DNA of 34,419 nt. Origin: Bacteroidota bacterium. Lineage in GTDB: Bacteria > Bacteroidota > Ignavibacteria > UBA10030 > BY39. Under the pieces are notes generated by a model. It was not told the DNA's origin. It did no database searches and saw nothing but the letters and a program-made list of their open reading frames with translations. Of the stretch, positions 33,347-34,419 are shown piece after piece. The position numbers and the translations under genes were made by a program. The stretch is taken from assembly GCA_030682385.1 (NCBI GenBank), contig JAUXOG010000118.1, positions 1 to 34,419 of the forward strand, written 5' to 3'. The first letter of the stretch is position 1. Each line of letters opens with the position of its first letter.

Positions 33347-33697
33347 TCAGGTAAGTGGTGGCGAACGGTCCTGATTTTCAAAAAAGTAAATAGTAGATAT
33401 TAACCCGTTTCCACAACTCCACAAAAGAGTGTAATAAAAAATATTGTTTTCAGAGAAGAGAGAGGGGAAAAAAATAACATGACAGGTCGATTTATTGTCC
33501 TCTTTGATATGTCTCTTGTGTGACCATATAGGTCGGATGTTTTGAGGAAAATTGCTTTCGTCGGGGGAATCTTTGGTAGATAGGGTGGTCTCTATGATCA
33601 TATTGTATGAATAAGTTCCATAAACTGCACCCTCGAAAGTATAAAGAAATAAAACAGAAAATAATAGAATATGTTTTGTAAATCTTATCATAAACAT
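33347..33697 (-). CDS. Doubtful small exported protein
   Basis: This 116-aa ORF starts with a plausible signal peptide (TKHILLFSVLFLYTFEGAVYG). The rest is low in family-like features and rich in Phe, Tyr and Ser, and there is no ribosome-binding site. It may be real but unconserved, or chance reading of the leader region. Nothing recognisable. Confidence 0.25.
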   Translation of the reverse strand: MFMIRFTKHILLFSVLFLYTFEGAVYGTYSYNMIIETTLSTKDSPDESNFPQNIRPIWSHKRHIKEDNKSTCHVIFFPSLFSENNIFYYTLLWSCGNGLISTIYFFENQDRSPPLT

Positions 33698-33772
33698 TAT
33701 AAAAGGTTATGGAGATTATTCTCTAAATATGATAATGATTATATACGAGAAAAGCAATTTTTTAAAATATTT

Positions 33773-33801
33773 TTGCAAGTGTTCACATTAATTCGTATAT
33801 T
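33773..33801 (+). promoter_or_regulatory. Promoter of tRNA-Asp
   Basis: TTGCAA (33773-33778), a 17-nt spacer and TATATT (33796-33801) match a sigma-70-type promoter. The tRNA begins 16 nt after the -10 box. Confidence 0.5.
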
Positions 33802-33816
33802 AAACAGTTAAAAATT

Positions 33817-33890
33817 GGGGCCGTAGTTCAACTGGTTAGAGCGCCGCCCTGTCACGGCGGAAGTTGCGAGTTCGAGTCTCGTCGACCCCG
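33817..33890 (+). tRNA. tRNA-Asp (anticodon GTC)
   Basis: The 74-nt cloverleaf folds fully: acceptor GGGGCCG with CGACCCC, D-arm GTTC/GAGC, anticodon stem CCGCC/GGCGG around loop CTGTCAC (anticodon GTC), T-arm GCGAG/CTCGT with loop TTCGAGT, and discriminator G. Position 5-68 of the acceptor is a C-A mismatch. No CCA is encoded. A terminator follows at once. Confidence 0.95.
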
Positions 33891-33891
33891 C

Positions 33892-33934
33892 AAAAACCCA
33901 GCCTCCCGAAACGGATGCTGGGTTTTGCATTTTT
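33892..33934 (+). terminator. Terminator after tRNA-Asp
   Basis: AAAACCCAGC (33893-33902) and GCTGGGTTTT (33917-33926) form a perfect 10-bp stem with a 14-nt loop, followed by GCATTTTT. The start codon of the split GIY-YIG gene directly follows the T-run. Confidence 0.8.
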
Positions 33935-34080
33935 ATGGGATACTTCGTGTATATATTGCAAAGCGAGAAAGATGGGTCATTTTATATTGGTTCAACTTCA
34001 AATGTATCTTTGAGATTGGAGAGACATAATTTAGGATGGAGTAAATCTACCAAAGGAAAAGGACACTGGAAAGTAGTTTA

Positions 34081-34284
34081 TGGGTGGATCTAAAAATCCA
34101 AAAGAATATCGAATATCGAACCCGCCTGCCGGACGGGCAGGCAAGGAATTATTCACCCCATTGGATAGCCGACGATGGAGTGAATTAAAAAACAAAAACA
34201 ATATCCAACGGGGTAAATTTTGAAGTAATTTTCCAATTCGTCATTCGACATTCGGTGTTCATTATTCATTATTAGAACTACCCT
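34081..34284. mobile_element. 204-bp MITE-like palindromic element with TA duplication
   Basis: Terminal inverted repeats TGGGTGGATCTAAAAAT (34081-34097) and AGGGTAGTTCTAATAAT (complement of 34268-34284) match at 13 of 17 positions. TA lies at both flanks (34079-34080 and 34285-34286), a Tc1/mariner or IS630-type duplication. Inner arms also pair: ATTCACCCCATTGGATA (34151-34167) with the complement of TATCCAACGGGGTAAAT (34202-34218), 15 of 17. There is no coding capacity. A GC palindrome GCCTGCC/GGCAGGC (34124-34142) is nested inside. Confidence 0.82.
34124..34142. repeat. GC-rich CCTGCC palindrome nested in the MITE-like element
   Basis: GCCTGCC-GGACG-GGCAGGC is a perfect 7-bp inverted repeat in AT-rich surroundings. 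The GCCTGCC core also occurs at the ends of the GIY-YIG cassette in the R-M gene and in repeat unit 5 (about 24868). Confidence 0.7.
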
Positions 34285-34419
34285 TATACAGAAAAGTATG
34301 TAATGAAACACGAATCATTGGTAAGGGAGAAAGAGATCAAATCAAAGAAGAGCAAAAAGTATATTACAAAATTGGTTCACGGCGGAAGTTTATAGTGAAC
34401 TTGCCGAACTGTTGTCCCG

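Larger units (their letters stand above)
33268..33816. other. 549-bp stretch without a confident gene
   Basis: This gap between the T9SS gene and tRNA-Asp holds the tRNA promoter at its right end and one weak minus-strand ORF (33347-33697). I see no other repeat, RNA or gene in it. Confidence 0.6.
33935..34395 (+). pseudogene. GIY-YIG nuclease-like gene split by a small insertion element
   Basis: The left part (33935 to TAA 34091-34093) encodes GYFVYILQSEKDGSFYIGST, RLERHN and HWKVVY, after which GWI-stop comes from foreign sequence. The right part (from 34285) continues with YTEKYVMKHESLVREKEIKSKKSKKYI and ends at TAG 34393-34395. Removing 34081-34286 rejoins GTT TAT ACA GAA and gives one 84-aa GIY-YIG protein of normal size, with the Tyr motif and the REKEIK Glu motif present. 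As it stands the protein is truncated at 52 aa and lacks the catalytic Glu. The gene begins right after the tRNA-Asp terminator. Confidence 0.88.

Noticed and set aside
34081-34284. Full insertion sequence
   Set aside because: At 204 bp with no ORF it cannot encode a transposase; it is at most a non-autonomous element.

Overview
The window looks like chromosomal DNA from a member of the Bacteroidota/Ignavibacteriota (FCB) group. The evidence is an AT-rich composition, a C-terminal type IX secretion sorting domain of the 'NYPNPFNPST...YNTLGQEV...GIYFYR' kind, one promoter of the Bacteroidota TAnnTTTG type, and many weak Shine-Dalgarno sites. The exact lineage cannot be fixed from the sequence alone; Ignavibacteria or a close relative is an inference.

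Layout: (1) 1-1144, the end of a 2-oxoacid dehydrogenase E2 gene followed by lipA. (2) 1220-5132, minus strand, a one-polypeptide restriction-modification enzyme (PD-(D/E)XK nuclease plus N6-adenine methylase) that carries an in-frame GIY-YIG cassette, with a small unknown partner gene. (3) 5274-9206, the translation operon rplM-rpsI-rpsB-tsf, then pyrH-frr. (4) 9327-10544, PspC and LiaF-like membrane proteins. (5) polA on the minus strand. (6) 13675-19463, an envelope cluster: a frameshifted DUF4384 gene, a truncated signal-peptide ORF, a PD-(D/E)XK-like protein, a beta-barrel/CARDB-like/caspase fusion and two LPP20-like proteins. (7) 19881-29804, a nitrogen-oxide respiration and stress island: porin, nrfA, nrfH, an NsrR-like Rrf2 regulator, a NapH-like Fe-S membrane protein broken by an in-frame stop, a ferredoxin, a methyltransferase, two tandem octaheme HAO-family cytochromes and a hemerythrin. 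(8) 29881-33267, minus strand, a large T9SS-secreted SdrD-repeat protein. (9) 33817-34419, tRNA-Asp followed by a GIY-YIG gene split by a small TA-flanked palindromic element.

How the genes work together: LipA builds the lipoyl cofactor used by the E2 protein. NrfH would pass quinol electrons to NrfA for nitrite ammonification. The octaheme cytochromes, hemerythrin and Rrf2 regulator fit handling or sensing of NO, hydroxylamine or nitrite.

The most striking theme is the number of small repeat elements lodged in or beside genes. A 285-bp GIY-YIG cassette sits exactly in frame inside the methylase. A 33-bp palindromic unit sits in frame in polA. A short repeat-like sequence supplies the last residues of the E2 protein. 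A five-unit array of stem-loops lies at about 24669-24927, with a second palindrome nested in one unit. A 204-bp MITE-like element splits the GIY-YIG gene at the right end. Removing the 285-bp cassette, or the MITE with one TA copy, restores a sensible ancestral reading frame. This is the best candidate for something under-described here; the barrel-caspase cluster is second.
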